Source of the DNA: Bradyrhizobium elkanii WSM2783
GTDB taxonomy: Bacteria; Pseudomonadota; Alphaproteobacteria; Rhizobiales; Xanthobacteraceae
Assembly: GCF_000472865.1 (NCBI RefSeq)
Contig: NZ_AXAP01000007.1
Span: 62,788-126,787 of the forward strand
Direction: 5' to 3'
Length of the DNA: 64,000 bases
A model generated the notes under the pieces. That model saw nothing but the letters and a program-made list of their open reading frames with translations. It searched no databases and was not told where the DNA came from. Positions 24,567 to 37,903 of this stretch are shown piece by piece. Every line of letters begins with the position of its first letter. Position 1 is the first letter of the stretch. A program made the translations under genes and the position numbers.

Positions 24567-25456
24567 TCACGATGCGGCCTTGCGCAGATAGTCGACAAGC
24601 AGCTTCGCCGGGCGCGGCAATGCCTTGAAGCTGCGCGCGCAGATCGTGAGTTTGCGGTCGGCCCAGGAGTCGCGCAGCCGGATCGACGTGATCGGCATCG
24701 ACCGGGCGCAGCGCCGGGCGGCCGTCTCCGGGATCACGGCGATGCCGACATCGGCCGCGACCATCTGGCAGATCGCGTCGAAATCGCGCAGGCGCGCCCG
24801 GAACCGCAGACGGGCCCCTAACCGGGCCGCATGCTTGGCGATGTGGGCTGCAGCGCGGTCGAGGCGGTCAGCCCGACGAAGTCATAGCCGGTCACGTCCT
24901 GGAAATCGATCTGGCGGCGGCCTGCGAGATCGCTGCGGCGCGAGGCCACCAGCGTCAGGCGATCCTCGCTGAACAGGAAGCGCTCGACGCTTTCGGGCAA
25001 CGCATGCTCGGCGGCGAAGCCGAGATCCGCAGCACCGGTCGCGATCGCAGCCGCGATGTCGGCGCTCTCGCGCTCCTCGACGTCGACATTGATGTCGGGA
25101 TGCTCGCGCAGGAAGGCGGCGAGCGCCCGCGGCAGATGCTCCGACAGGCCCGACGTGTTGGCGAGCAGCAGCACGCTCGCCCTGACGCCGCTGGCATAGG
25201 CGGCAAGATCGCCGCGCAGCGCTTCGACATTGTGGATCACGATCCGCGCATGATCGAGCAGGCTTTCGCCGGCGGCGGTCAACTCGACACCGCGGCGGCC
25301 GCGCTTAAGCAGCGAGACGCCAAGCGCAGCCTCGAGCCCCTTGATCCGTTCGCTCGCGGACGCAAGTGCCAGATGAACGCGGGAAGCGCCATTGGTGATG
25401 CTGCGCGTCTCCGCCACCGCAATGAAGAGCTGCAGATCAACCAGGTCGAAACGCAT
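24567..25456 (-). pseudogene. LysR-family regulator with a frameshift
   Basis: The N-terminal HTH (DLVDLQLFIAVAETRSITNG, then ASRVHLALASASERIKGLEA) and half of the effector domain are intact to about 24845. There the frame breaks after STALQP. A one-base insertion at about 24842-24847 restores HIAKHAARLGARLRFRARLR, DFDAICQMVAADVGIAVIPE and the normal C-terminus ending at 24567 (about 296 residues in all). The lesion removes the end of the ligand-binding domain. The gene diverges from the TauE/SafE permease gene, its likely former target. A sequencing error is the other explanation. Confidence 0.75.
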
Positions 25457-25545
25457 ACCGGGCTCCGTCTATCTTCGGCAAAGCCGAAGGCATTCTCCGT
25501 AATCTCCAGATTGTGCCGCTTGCGTCGATCGGTCAATGTGCCCCC

Positions 25546-26298
25546 ATGTTCGACTCGATGCTGATTCTGATCGCCTTCGCCTTCCTGCTTGCCGGTTTCG
25601 TCAAGGGAACGCTGGGGCTGGGCCTGCCTACGGTTTCCATGGGACTGCTGGCCGTGACGATGCCGCCCGCGCAGGCGATCTCGATCGTGATCGTGCCGGC
25701 GATCGTCACCAACATTTGGCAGACCTTCGTCGGCCCTTATCTGCGCGACATCCTCAAGCGGCTATGGCCGCTGATGCTCGGCACCGTGGTCGGCATCTGG
25801 CTGAATAGCGGGCTGCTGACCGGGCCTTATGCGCCCTATGGCACCGTCGTTCTTGGTCTCCTGCTCATCATCTATGCGGTCGTGGGCCTCAGCCGCTTCA
25901 GCTTGAAGGTCGCCCGCCGCGACGAGAAATGGATCGGCGGCATCGTCGGCGTCGTGACCGGGGTGATCTCGGCGGCGACAGGCGTGCAGGTGATTCCGTC
26001 GATGCCATTCATGCAGGCGATCGGCATGGAGAAGGACGAGCTGGTGCAGGCGCTCGGCCTGTTCTTCACCACCGCAACCGTCGCCCTCGCCTTCAATCTC
26101 ACCGCCGCCGGCGTATTGACCGCCGCGACCGCGCTGCCCGGGGCGGTGGCGATGGTGGCGTCCTTCGTTGGCATGTTCGTCGGGCAGGCGGTGCGGTCAC
26201 GGCTGCAGCCGGAGGCGTTCCGCCGCTGGTTCCTGATCGCGATGAGCCTGCTCGGGTTCTACCTCGCAGCCAGCGCGCTGGTGAAGATCCACGGCTAA
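25546..26298 (+). CDS. Sulfite exporter TauE/SafE family permease
   Basis: An inner-membrane transporter, 250 residues, with seven or eight helices. MFDSMLILIAFAFLLAG opens the first repeat, KGTLGLGLPTVSMGLLAV gives the family's Gly/Pro-rich signature and GVVTGVISAATGVQVIPSMP the second-repeat copy. Members export or import organosulfonates, sulfite or C2 compounds; the substrate here is unknown. The first ATG is used because the extra 11 codons upstream would cover the divergent promoter. It is paired back-to-back with the damaged LysR gene. Confidence 0.85.
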   Translation: MFDSMLILIAFAFLLAGFVKGTLGLGLPTVSMGLLAVTMPPAQAISIVIVPAIVTNIWQTFVGPYLRDILKRLWPLMLGTVVGIWLNSGLLTGPYAPYGTVVLGLLLIIYAVVGLSRFSLKVARRDEKWIGGIVGVVTGVISAATGVQVIPSMPFMQAIGMEKDELVQALGLFFTTATVALAFNLTAAGVLTAATALPGAVAMVASFVGMFVGQAVRSRLQPEAFRRWFLIAMSLLGFYLAASALVKIHG

Positions 26299-26313
26299 GC
26301 CTCGAGGATTTCT

Positions 26314-26958
26314 CTAGCGCGTCTCCAGCATCGCCACCCGGAAGCCGAGATAGACGAACAGCCCGCCGAGCGTGCGGTTGATCCAGGCGATCACGCCGCT
26401 GGAGCGGCGGATCCGCATCGCCGCCCGCGCCGCAAAGGCCGCCACGCCGAAACACCACAGCGTGCCGTTGAAGACGAAGATCGCGCCGAGCAGCAGGAAG
26501 GCGGCGGTCTTGTGTGGCGAATCAGCCGCCACGAACTGCGGCAGGAAGGCGAGGAAGAACAGCGCCACCTTCGGATTGAGCGCATTGGTGAGCGCGCCCT
26601 GCCAGAACACCCGTCGCAGCGTCGGCGCCTCACCCTGAAGGGTGACATCGGCGATCACGCGCTGGCGTGACAACAGCATCTGGACGCCCGTGAACAGGAG
26701 ATAGGCTGCGCCGACCCATTTGAGGGCGGTAAAGGCCAGTGAGGACGTCATCAGCAGCGCCGAAAGCCCGATCGCCGCGCCGAAGACATGAAAAAGGCAG
26801 CCACAGCTTATGCCGAGCGCGGCCGCCGCTCCGCCACGCCATCCGAGTTGCATGCTCCTGCCGATGATATAGGCGGTGTCTGGCCCCGGCGTCACGTTAA
26901 GCAGCAGCCCCGACAAGATGAAAAGCCATAGTTCGTGAATTCCGAGCATCGTCATCAT
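26314..26958 (-). CDS. LysE/RhtB-family amino-acid exporter
   Basis: Six-helix inner-membrane exporter, 214 residues, probably for an amino acid or homoserine-lactone-like metabolite. The N-terminal LLLNVTPGPDTAYIIGRSMQ is the family signature. The middle loop is polar (RQRVIADVTLQGEAPTLRRV) and is followed by FWQGALTNALNPKVALFFLA, the second signature. Its 3' end faces that of the TauE/SafE gene 15 bases away, so the two are convergent. No regulator sits next to it except through the divergent region to the cyclase gene. Confidence 0.88.
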   Translation of the reverse strand: MMTMLGIHELWLFILSGLLLNVTPGPDTAYIIGRSMQLGWRGGAAAALGISCGCLFHVFGAAIGLSALLMTSSLAFTALKWVGAAYLLFTGVQMLLSRQRVIADVTLQGEAPTLRRVFWQGALTNALNPKVALFFLAFLPQFVAADSPHKTAAFLLLGAIFVFNGTLWCFGVAAFAARAAMRIRRSSGVIAWINRTLGGLFVYLGFRVAMLETR

Positions 26959-27187
26959 CTCTCACGCGGACGTTGGCCAACGAACAAGGACAGCCGCTCC
27001 ACATATTCCACGACATAAAAATCATGCAGCTAACATTTCCGGCGCCGTCCGCTGCCAATTCCGGAACGTTTGCATTACTATGATCTCAGGATCGGGCTTC
27101 CGCCAGGTACATCTTGTTTTATAAGGGTTGGAACGGTCGGCCGCGCACGCGGCGGTCACTGGCCGATTCCGGAGCATAGATACGGTT

Positions 27188-28981
27188 ATGGAGAGACGGC
27201 TAGCTGCCATAGTCTGCGCCGATGTCGCCGGCTACTCGCGGATGATGGGCGCCGACGAGGCGGGCACGCATGCCGCCTTCAAAGCCCATCGGACCGCGAT
27301 CCATCCGATCATCCTCAATCATGGCGGCCGTATTCTGAAGAACACCGGCGACGGCTTCCTGGTCGAATTTCCGAGCATCGTCGGAGCGCTGGAGGCCGCC
27401 ATCGAGATGCAGATGCTGATGGCGGAGCGCAATAACCAGCTTCCCGCCGACCGTGTCATGCAGTTCCGGATGGGCATTCACATGGGCGATGTGATGGCCG
27501 ACGAGGAGGAATTGTTCGGCGATGACGTCAACATCGCCGTCCGGCTCGAGACGGTCTCCCCGCCGGGCGGCTTGGCCGCTTCGGCCAAGGCCTATCACGA
27601 AGCCGGCAGGCACCTCAAAGCCACCTTGGTCAACACCGGCAGTCATCGTTTCAAGAATATCGCGGACCCCGTCGAGGTCTTCACCTGGGAGCCGGGCGGC
27701 CCGGAGGCGCCTGGGCGCCAGGTGCGGGATTCGTCGGGCCTGCCAGGGCAGTCGCGGACCGCGATCGTCGGCGTGCTTCCCTTCGCCAATTTGAGCGACT
27801 CCAGCGACGAGTATTTTTCCGACGGATTGACCGAAGACCTGATCCACGCGCTTTCGCTGCAGTCCTTCTATCGGGTGCTGAGCCGCAACTCGACATTCTC
27901 CTTCAAGGGCAAGAATGTGAGCACCCGCCTGATCGCCCGCGAGATCGACGCGACCTACCTGATCCAGGGCTCGGTGCGGCGCGCAGGGAGCAAGATCCGC
28001 GTGACCGCCGAGCTGATCGCGCCCGAGAACGGTGAGCAACTGTGGACCGGCCGCTATGACCGCGACATGGGCGATCTGTTCGCGATGCAGGACGAGATCA
28101 CGACCAGCCTCTCTGCGGCGATCGCCACCGAAATATTCCGCGCCGAGGCTTCCGCGCCTGCCCGCCTTTCCAACGATGTCACCGCGTGGGATCGATTCCT
28201 GAAGGGCCTTTCCTACTACTACCGGCACACCAGGGAAGATTACGAGGCTTCCATTGCGCTGTTCAAGGAGGCGATCGCGCTCGATCCGACGCTTTCGATC
28301 GCGCATGCCTATCTCGCCACGATCCAGGTGCAGAGCATCCAGTTTGGGTGGCTCAAGCGCACGCGCGAATTGTGGACGTCAATCGTGAGCCTTGCGGAGG
28401 CCAGCGTTCGGCTCGACCCGCGCTCGTCCTTCGCCTTTCAGATCCTGTCCTATGTGCGGTCGGTGGAGGGACACTACGAGGCGGCTCTGGATGCGGCGAA
28501 CCGCGCCGTGGCGCTCAACCCATACGACATGGGCGCGCGCGGCGTGCTTGGATATGTTCACCTCGTGAGCGGTGAGCACCGCCAGGCCATCGAGCTGTTT
28601 TCGATGGGGGCGCAGCGCGGCAACAGCGACCCACGTTACCAATGGGCAGCCTTGAACGCGTTCAGCCACTACCTCCTGGGACAATACGACGCGACCCTGT
28701 CCTGGGCACGCGAGCAGCTCTATATCAATCCGAACCATATGCCGGCGCTGGCGATCCGTGCCGCCGCGCTGGCTCAGCTGGGGCGGACCAAGGACGCGGC
28801 GGACGCGACCGGCGTTCTGATGTCCAACTATCCGACTTTCACCGTCGATCGACATTTGAAGAACTTCCATTGGAAGCAGCCGGCCGATATCCAACACTAT
28901 CGTGAGGGGCTCCTGAAAGCCGGCGTACCGCTCGCCCGGCTGACCCTTGTCGAAAACCGGAAGTTTGCCGCCGAGTCGTGA
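27188..28981 (+). CDS. Class III adenylate/guanylate cyclase domain fused to a FlgO-like domain and TPR repeats
   Basis: Start MERRLAAIVCADVAGYSRMM; the upstream 20 codons have no support. Residues 1-170 form a cyclase homology domain: CADVAGYSRMM (metal-binding Asp), KNTGDGFLVEF (GDG metal site) and FGDDVNIAVRLE. Residues about 190-330 read VGVLPFANLSDSSDEYFSDG, LTEDLIHALS, and IQGSVRRAGSKIRVTAELI, the FlgO-type fold common in this architecture. TPR units follow to the end. Length 597. Cytosolic; it would make cAMP or cGMP, possibly controlled through the TPR part. Many paralogues exist in Bradyrhizobium (recalled), so its specific task is unknown. Confidence 0.85.
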   Translation: MERRLAAIVCADVAGYSRMMGADEAGTHAAFKAHRTAIHPIILNHGGRILKNTGDGFLVEFPSIVGALEAAIEMQMLMAERNNQLPADRVMQFRMGIHMGDVMADEEELFGDDVNIAVRLETVSPPGGLAASAKAYHEAGRHLKATLVNTGSHRFKNIADPVEVFTWEPGGPEAPGRQVRDSSGLPGQSRTAIVGVLPFANLSDSSDEYFSDGLTEDLIHALSLQSFYRVLSRNSTFSFKGKNVSTRLIAREIDATYLIQGSVRRAGSKIRVTAELIAPENGEQLWTGRYDRDMGDLFAMQDEITTSLSAAIATEIFRAEASAPARLSNDVTAWDRFLKGLSYYYRHTREDYEASIALFKEAIALDPTLSIAHAYLATIQVQSIQFGWLKRTRELWTSIVSLAEASVRLDPRSSFAFQILSYVRSVEGHYEAALDAANRAVALNPYDMGARGVLGYVHLVSGEHRQAIELFSMGAQRGNSDPRYQWAALNAFSHYLLGQYDATLSWAREQLYINPNHMPALAIRAAALAQLGRTKDAADATGVLMSNYPTFTVDRHLKNFHWKQPADIQHYREGLLKAGVPLARLTLVENRKFAAES

Positions 28982-29079
28982 ATGAGCGCGCAGCCGAGCG
29001 CAGCGCCGTCCGGTCGCTCACCCACTTTGAGGGATTCAGCCAAACCTCGCCACACGCTGTAGTCGTGTAACACCCCGCC

Positions 29080-29970
29080 ACCGCGCTTCGGTGGTTTGAC
29101 CGCGCCGAAATGGCCGTCGCAGTTGTTCGACGATCAGGCCTGGAAGCTCAAGCCCGACCGCGTCGCCAAGGGCCGGGAGTTGTATGCCGAGATCTGCGTC
29201 GAATGCCATCTCGGTCCGGTCAATGACCCGTGTTCGACGCCCAATTTCCGGACAAGAGCTTCTGGTCGTCGCCGCGCTGGGACCGTACCGGCGAGAGCCC
29301 GGTGCTCGATCCCGTCCAGACGACGGCGGATGACATGGGAACTGACCCGGCGCAGGCCAGGATACTGACCACGCGAACCGTTCAGGTCCCTGGCTTCCTC
29401 GGCATCGATCCAGCGCGCGACCTCACGAAGTGGTGGGAATGTCCTGACCTTCAGCCGACTTCCTCGACGGAAATGTCCTACGCCCTCGGCTTGATGGTGA
29501 CGGTGGACCTCGTCAGCCGGAAATGGATGGACGATCGGCACATCCCGTCGGCGCAGCAGAAGAAGCTCTGGGGCGAAAGAAAGAACTGCCCCAACCCTTC
29601 GCCGGCGCCGCGTTATCGCGCGCGGCCGCTGAACGGCATCTGGGCCACGGCGCCCTATCTGCACAACGGCTCCGTCGCCTCGCTCGAATGGCTGCTCCGA
29701 CCCGCCGCCGAGCGTCCAAAAAAGTTCTGCGTGGGCGCGCGTGATTTCGACCCGGAGCATGTCGGCTTGGACGTGAAGAGCGACGAGACGTCGTGCAGGA
29801 ATGGCCAGACGCTGTTCTCGGCGACCGATCGCGACGGAAAAGAGATCCACGGCAACAGTGTGAGCGGCCACTCGTTCGAGGGAGCCGCACCGTATCCGAA
29901 GGGCATCGTCGGCCGCGCGCTCGACAAGAATGAGCGCGAAGCCCTGATCGAATATCTGAAGACCTTGTAG
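29080..29970 (+). pseudogene. Cytochrome c family protein (RoxA / di-heme peroxidase-like), truncated and frameshifted
   Basis: The 5' frame has one heme site (AEICVECHLGPV, CxxCH near 29198) and then breaks at about 29232, where a single lost G in DP(V)FD shifts the frame. The rest (29230-29970) reads on: SPRWDRTGESPVLDPVQTTA, LNGIWATAPYLHNGSVASLE, ERPKKFCVGARDFDPEHVGL, ending in REALIEYLKTL. No signal peptide or second CxxCH is visible and the N-terminal half is absent. The APYLHNGSV block is typical of RoxA-like and related di-heme proteins. It is unlikely to make a working protein. Confidence 0.75.
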
Positions 29971-29987
29971 CCGATCGAGGAAATATT

Positions 29988-30935
29988 CTACCCGAACAGC
30001 GGCGTGCCCGGCACGAAGGCGTCGAACGCCGCCCAGAACTGCGCGCGGTAGCGGTCCTGCTCCTGCAGGATCTCGTGCTTCGAGCCGGCGATCACGAGAT
30101 GCGAGCCGGCGCGCAAGTGATAGGCGAACTCCTCGATCGCAGGCGTCGAGACCACGGTGTCGTTGCTCGCCGCCAGCATCAGGATCGGCTGGCGGATCTG
30201 CGAGGGATAGTAATATTCGCGGAACGTGCGCATCGCCTTGAAGGCGGTGTCGGCCCAGGCGACCGTCGGCGCGCCGAGCCCGAGCGTTGCGTCTTCTTCG
30301 AGGATCGCCGCGTTGCGCGCAAAGCGGACGGGATCGCTGGTAAGCGGATTGTTGATGAAGGGCGAAAGCCCGACCAGATCGTCGCTGCCGCCCGGAACGT
30401 AGCGTCCGCCCTGGCCGGCAAGCCGCATGATCCGCAGCAGCGCGGATGGGATAAATGAGGTGCGGCGTCCCGGCAGGTCGATCATCGGTGCCGACAGCAC
30501 CATGCGATCGAACCAGCGTTTGCCGGCATGCGCGATGCGCAGCATCACGGCCCCGCCCATCGAATGCGCCAGCGCGAAATAGGGCGGCGGACAATCCGGC
30601 AGCACCACCTGCTGTATGAAGGTTTCGACGTCGATCTCGTAATCGGCAAAGCTGCGCACGTAGCCTTTGCGTGGATCGCGCAACTGCCGCGAGGAATGGC
30701 CCTGCCCGCGCCAATCGATCATCGCCACCGCAAAGCCGCGGTCGCGCAGATCGCGCACGGTCTCGAAATATTTCTCGATCATCTCGCTGCGGCCGGTGAA
30801 CACGCAGACTGTCCCCTTGCGGCCCGGCGGCGGCGCCCATCGCGCAAAGCGCAATTCAGCGCGATCAGGCGTCTTGATGGTGCCGCTGACGACGTCTTCC
30901 GGAACCGGATTGGCTGGAATGGAGACGAGCGTCAT
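29988..30935 (-). CDS. Alpha/beta hydrolase, lysophospholipase (PldB) type
   Basis: Hydrolyses monoacyl lipids or similar esters. From MTLVSIPANPVPEDVV it has 315 residues. The oxyanion region is TVCVFTGRSEMIEKYFETV; the nucleophile elbow AHSMGGAVM holds the catalytic Ser (about residue 127); ASNDTVVSTPAIEEF holds the Asp, and GSKHEILQEQD the His. The WRGQGHSSR block after the second strand is typical of this family. It is a cytosolic protein without a signal peptide. It converges with the cytochrome remnant and diverges from hsp20. Confidence 0.85.
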   Translation of the reverse strand: MTLVSIPANPVPEDVVSGTIKTPDRAELRFARWAPPPGRKGTVCVFTGRSEMIEKYFETVRDLRDRGFAVAMIDWRGQGHSSRQLRDPRKGYVRSFADYEIDVETFIQQVVLPDCPPPYFALAHSMGGAVMLRIAHAGKRWFDRMVLSAPMIDLPGRRTSFIPSALLRIMRLAGQGGRYVPGGSDDLVGLSPFINNPLTSDPVRFARNAAILEEDATLGLGAPTVAWADTAFKAMRTFREYYYPSQIRQPILMLAASNDTVVSTPAIEEFAYHLRAGSHLVIAGSKHEILQEQDRYRAQFWAAFDAFVPGTPLFG

Positions 30936-31008
30936 GAAGGGGAACCGCAAGGTGAGAGACGGCGGGAATCAAGGGCGTGAGCGCCAAAAAGCGACGATAT
31001 TTCCGCCT

Positions 31009-31036
31009 CTTGAACGCCTGATGGCCCCACCCATAT
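31009..31036 (+). promoter_or_regulatory. RpoH (sigma-32) promoter of hsp20
   Basis: CTTGAA at 31009-31014 and CCCATAT at 31030-31036 are 15 bases apart, close to the heat-shock promoter consensus of alphaproteobacteria. They lie about 120 bases before the hsp20 start, leaving room for the ROSE leader. The match is to consensus only; the start site is not mapped. Confidence 0.65.
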
Positions 31037-31044
31037 CATCTTCG

Positions 31045-31153
31045 TCCAGGCCGCTACCAGTGTTTCGGAACCGGAACATCAGGCTGCACACAGACTAAAG
31101 CCCGGCCCGATGGCGGGCGGGCAATCGAATCAGTCGCTCATTGGAGGACTATC
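31045..31153 (+). promoter_or_regulatory. ROSE-type RNA thermometer in the hsp20 leader
   Basis: Just before the ATG, TCGCT lies seven bases ahead of the ribosome site in TTGGAGGA, the paired U(U/C)GCU and SD signature of ROSE elements, which block translation at low temperature. A GC-rich hairpin (GCCCGGCCCGATGGCGGGC) precedes it. ROSE was discovered in Bradyrhizobium small heat-shock genes, so the setting fits. Confidence 0.8.
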
Positions 31154-31624
31154 ATGCGTACCTACGATCTGACCCCGTTCTATCGTTCCACCGTCGGCTT
31201 CGACCGCTTTTTCAACCTGCTCGATCAGGCGACTTCGGACGGCAGCCCCGGCTATCCCCCCTACAACATCGAGCGCACCGGCGAGAACGCCTACCGCATC
31301 AGCGTTGCGGTTTCCGGCTTCTCCGAGGCTGAGCTTTCCATCGTCGCGAAGGAAAACACGCTGACGATCAAGGGCGAGAAGACCGCCAACGAGAATGGCA
31401 AGGACAATACCAACGTTCTCTATCGCGGCATCGCCTCTCGGGCCTTTGAGCGCGCGTTCCAGCTCGCCGACTTCGTACAGGTGAAGAGCGCTTCGCTTGA
31501 GAACGGCCTGCTCCACGTCGACCTCATTCGCGAGATTCCCGAGGCCAAGAAACCGCGCAGCATTCCGATCACGACCGGCTCCGCCGCACCGCAGGTCGCC
31601 GACGGCTCCAAGGCCGCCGCCTAA
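31154..31624 (+). CDS. Small heat-shock protein, Hsp20/IbpA type (class A)
   Basis: An ATP-independent holdase that keeps unfolded proteins soluble. MRTYDLTPFYRSTVGFDRFF matches the class A N-terminus, then YPPYNIERTGENAYRISVAV starts the alpha-crystallin domain, with ENTLTIKGEKT and RAFERAFQLADFVQVKSASL and GLLHVDL, and the C-terminal I-x-I-like motif is in RSIPIT. Length 156 residues. A sigma-32 promoter and a ROSE leader precede it and a strong terminator follows, so it is a one-gene heat-shock unit. Confidence 0.93.
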   Translation: MRTYDLTPFYRSTVGFDRFFNLLDQATSDGSPGYPPYNIERTGENAYRISVAVSGFSEAELSIVAKENTLTIKGEKTANENGKDNTNVLYRGIASRAFERAFQLADFVQVKSASLENGLLHVDLIREIPEAKKPRSIPITTGSAAPQVADGSKAAA

Positions 31625-31660
31625 TCGCGGCAGCAGCTTCGGCAGATATTGGCCGAACGC

Positions 31661-31694
31661 AAAACGCCCCGGGAAACCGGGGCGTTTTTGTTTC
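31661..31694 (+). terminator. Rho-independent terminator of hsp20
   Basis: An 11-bp stem, AAACGCCCCGG and CCGGGGCGTTT, with a GAAA loop and a TTTT-G-TTT tail, lies 37 bases past the hsp20 stop. Confidence 0.9.
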
Positions 31695-31700
31695 CCCTCC

Positions 31701-31810
31701 GTCATTCCGGGATGCGCCGTCAGGCGCAGGCCCGGAATCCATTTGGCCACGGGTGTCGGCGGCGAAATGGATTCCGGGTTCGACGCTCACGCATCGCCCC
31801 GGAATGACAG
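31701..31810. repeat. Double palindromic repeat (GTCATTCCGGG family)
   Basis: GTCATTCCGGG...CCCGGAATCCA and TGGATTCCGGG...CCCCGGAATGAC form two consecutive hairpins that are also complementary to each other as a whole. Same family as 23289, 43461 and 55850. Confidence 0.8.
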
Positions 31811-31819
31811 GAACGTTTG

Positions 31820-32530
31820 CTACTCCAAGCCCTGCACCTGCGGCATTTCCTGGGTCGGCAGAATGATCGGCGCGGCGGCAGCAGCCGGCTTGACCTGGCC
31901 GACGGTCGGGGCGGCAGCCGGCGGAATGGCCTGCTGGGTCTCCGCGGGCTTCTGCTGCACGGCGGCTGATTGCTGGGCCGGTTCCGGCGCGCGCTTCGCG
32001 GCTAGCGGGTTCGGCCTGGGCTTCGGCACGGTCCGGCTCGCCACATGCGGAATCGGGGCCGGCGGCCGCGGCACGCTGCTGCGAACAGGGGTTGCCGGCG
32101 GCAACGGTCCGGCAGCGCCATAGGCGCCGCTCAGATCGCCTCGGTAATCGTCATCCATCCCGTCATCCGGAATGAAGCGGACGATACGCCCGCTGCGCGC
32201 GTCAATCACCAGCCTGCCGTCGCTGCCGCCGGGCTCGATGACCGCGATCGTGTAGACCAGCCCGTGCTGCCGCGGGATGCCGAGCGGCAGGAACCCGTTT
32301 TCGCGCAGCACGGCGTAGACTTCGATCGGCGGCAGCAGCCCGGGTTCGTAGGCTGGCCCATAGCGCGGCGCCGGCACCTCCGGCGGCATCGCCGCATAGG
32401 GGCCGTCGAAGTCGGACACGGTCACGACCAGCGGATTTTCGACGTGATTGGGCGCCAGCAACTGCGCATTGGCGGTCGGGGCCGCCAGAACGAGGCCCGC
32501 AGACAAGACCCATCCCGTAAACAGCTTCAT
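31820..32530 (-). CDS. Secreted Pro/Ala-rich protein of unknown function, PepSY-like core
   Basis: MKLFTGWVLSAGLVLAAPTANAQ is a clear Sec signal peptide with an Ala-x-Ala cleavage site (about residue 22); the longer frame upstream lacks this. After it, residues about 55-120 (IEVYAVLRENGFLPLGIPRQ, then LVIDARSGRIVRFIPDD) resemble a PepSY-like fold that ends in a strand pair. The rest is a Pro/Ala/Gln-rich disordered tail. The mature protein would be periplasmic, 236 residues before cleavage. I recall similar Bradyrhizobium proteins annotated only as hypothetical. It stands alone. Confidence 0.65.
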   Translation of the reverse strand: MKLFTGWVLSAGLVLAAPTANAQLLAPNHVENPLVVTVSDFDGPYAAMPPEVPAPRYGPAYEPGLLPPIEVYAVLRENGFLPLGIPRQHGLVYTIAVIEPGGSDGRLVIDARSGRIVRFIPDDGMDDDYRGDLSGAYGAAGPLPPATPVRSSVPRPPAPIPHVASRTVPKPRPNPLAAKRAPEPAQQSAAVQQKPAETQQAIPPAAAPTVGQVKPAAAAAPIILPTQEMPQVQGLE

Positions 32531-32986
32531 CACCGGTAGCTCCTGTAAGACGCTGGGCGTGGAGCATTTTTGCCCTCTGGCGCCCGCGGGAAACTTCAGC
32601 GGCAATTCCGGCGGTCCTTGGGCCGGATCACGGCGCGTTTGCTTCAAATCGGGGGCGGCCCTCCCGTCGCGCACCGCGCAAAACTACATGCGGACGAGGA
32701 CTCTCATGCGCTTGTGTGATAGAAAAAAATTTGGCAAGGTCGGAGTTAGGACAGTATAGCTGTCTTAATCGCGGAGCAATTCCCGGCATAGGGATTGCAA
32801 CGGAAACTCGGCCCTTCGGGCTCCGAGAATGCTGCGGGCAAGGCCGTTCCTCAGGGACGTTGAACGCTCCTCGCCTGATTTAAGACATTGCGGCTCGCGG
32901 AGGACGAGCGGTGGCCCCGGTGGGTGCCGCAACGCCCAAGGTGCGCCAACGACCGTGAGGCCCTTTAGCCTTATTTGAGAGGAAAC
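32531..32986. other. Divergent upstream region of gltB
   Basis: About 455 bases, A+T-rich around 32720-32770. No full sigma-54 or other promoter box was seen. The region is empty of ORFs with any homology I recognise. Confidence 0.45.
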
Positions 32987-37720
<4,734 letters not shown>

Positions 37721-37728
37721 TCACAAGA

Positions 37729-37833
37729 CCCTCATGGTGAGGAGGCGCAAAGCGCCGTCTTCGAACCATGAGGCCAGGATACCGGCCTTCATCCTTCGAG
37801 ACGCGGCGCGAGCGCCGGTCCTCAGGATGAGGG
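37729..37833. repeat. Palindromic repeat pair between gltB and gltD
   Basis: CCCTCATGGTGAGGAG...CCATGAGG and CATCCTTCGAGAC...CTCAGGATGAGGG form two hairpins that are complementary at the ends. This CCTCATCCTGAGG-type repeat recurs in Bradyrhizobium intergenic DNA (recalled). Confidence 0.7.
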
Positions 37834-37903
37834 TCTAACGGGGCGCGTGACGCGAGCCCGGATGACGAAACAAGACGAACCAGGTGCAGGGGCCTCAGGC
37901 TTA

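Noticed and set aside
29134..30840. 568-residue minus frame over the cytochrome remnant and hydrolase
   Set aside because: It is a shadow of two genes in other frames; it shows no motif and spans two unrelated coding regions.
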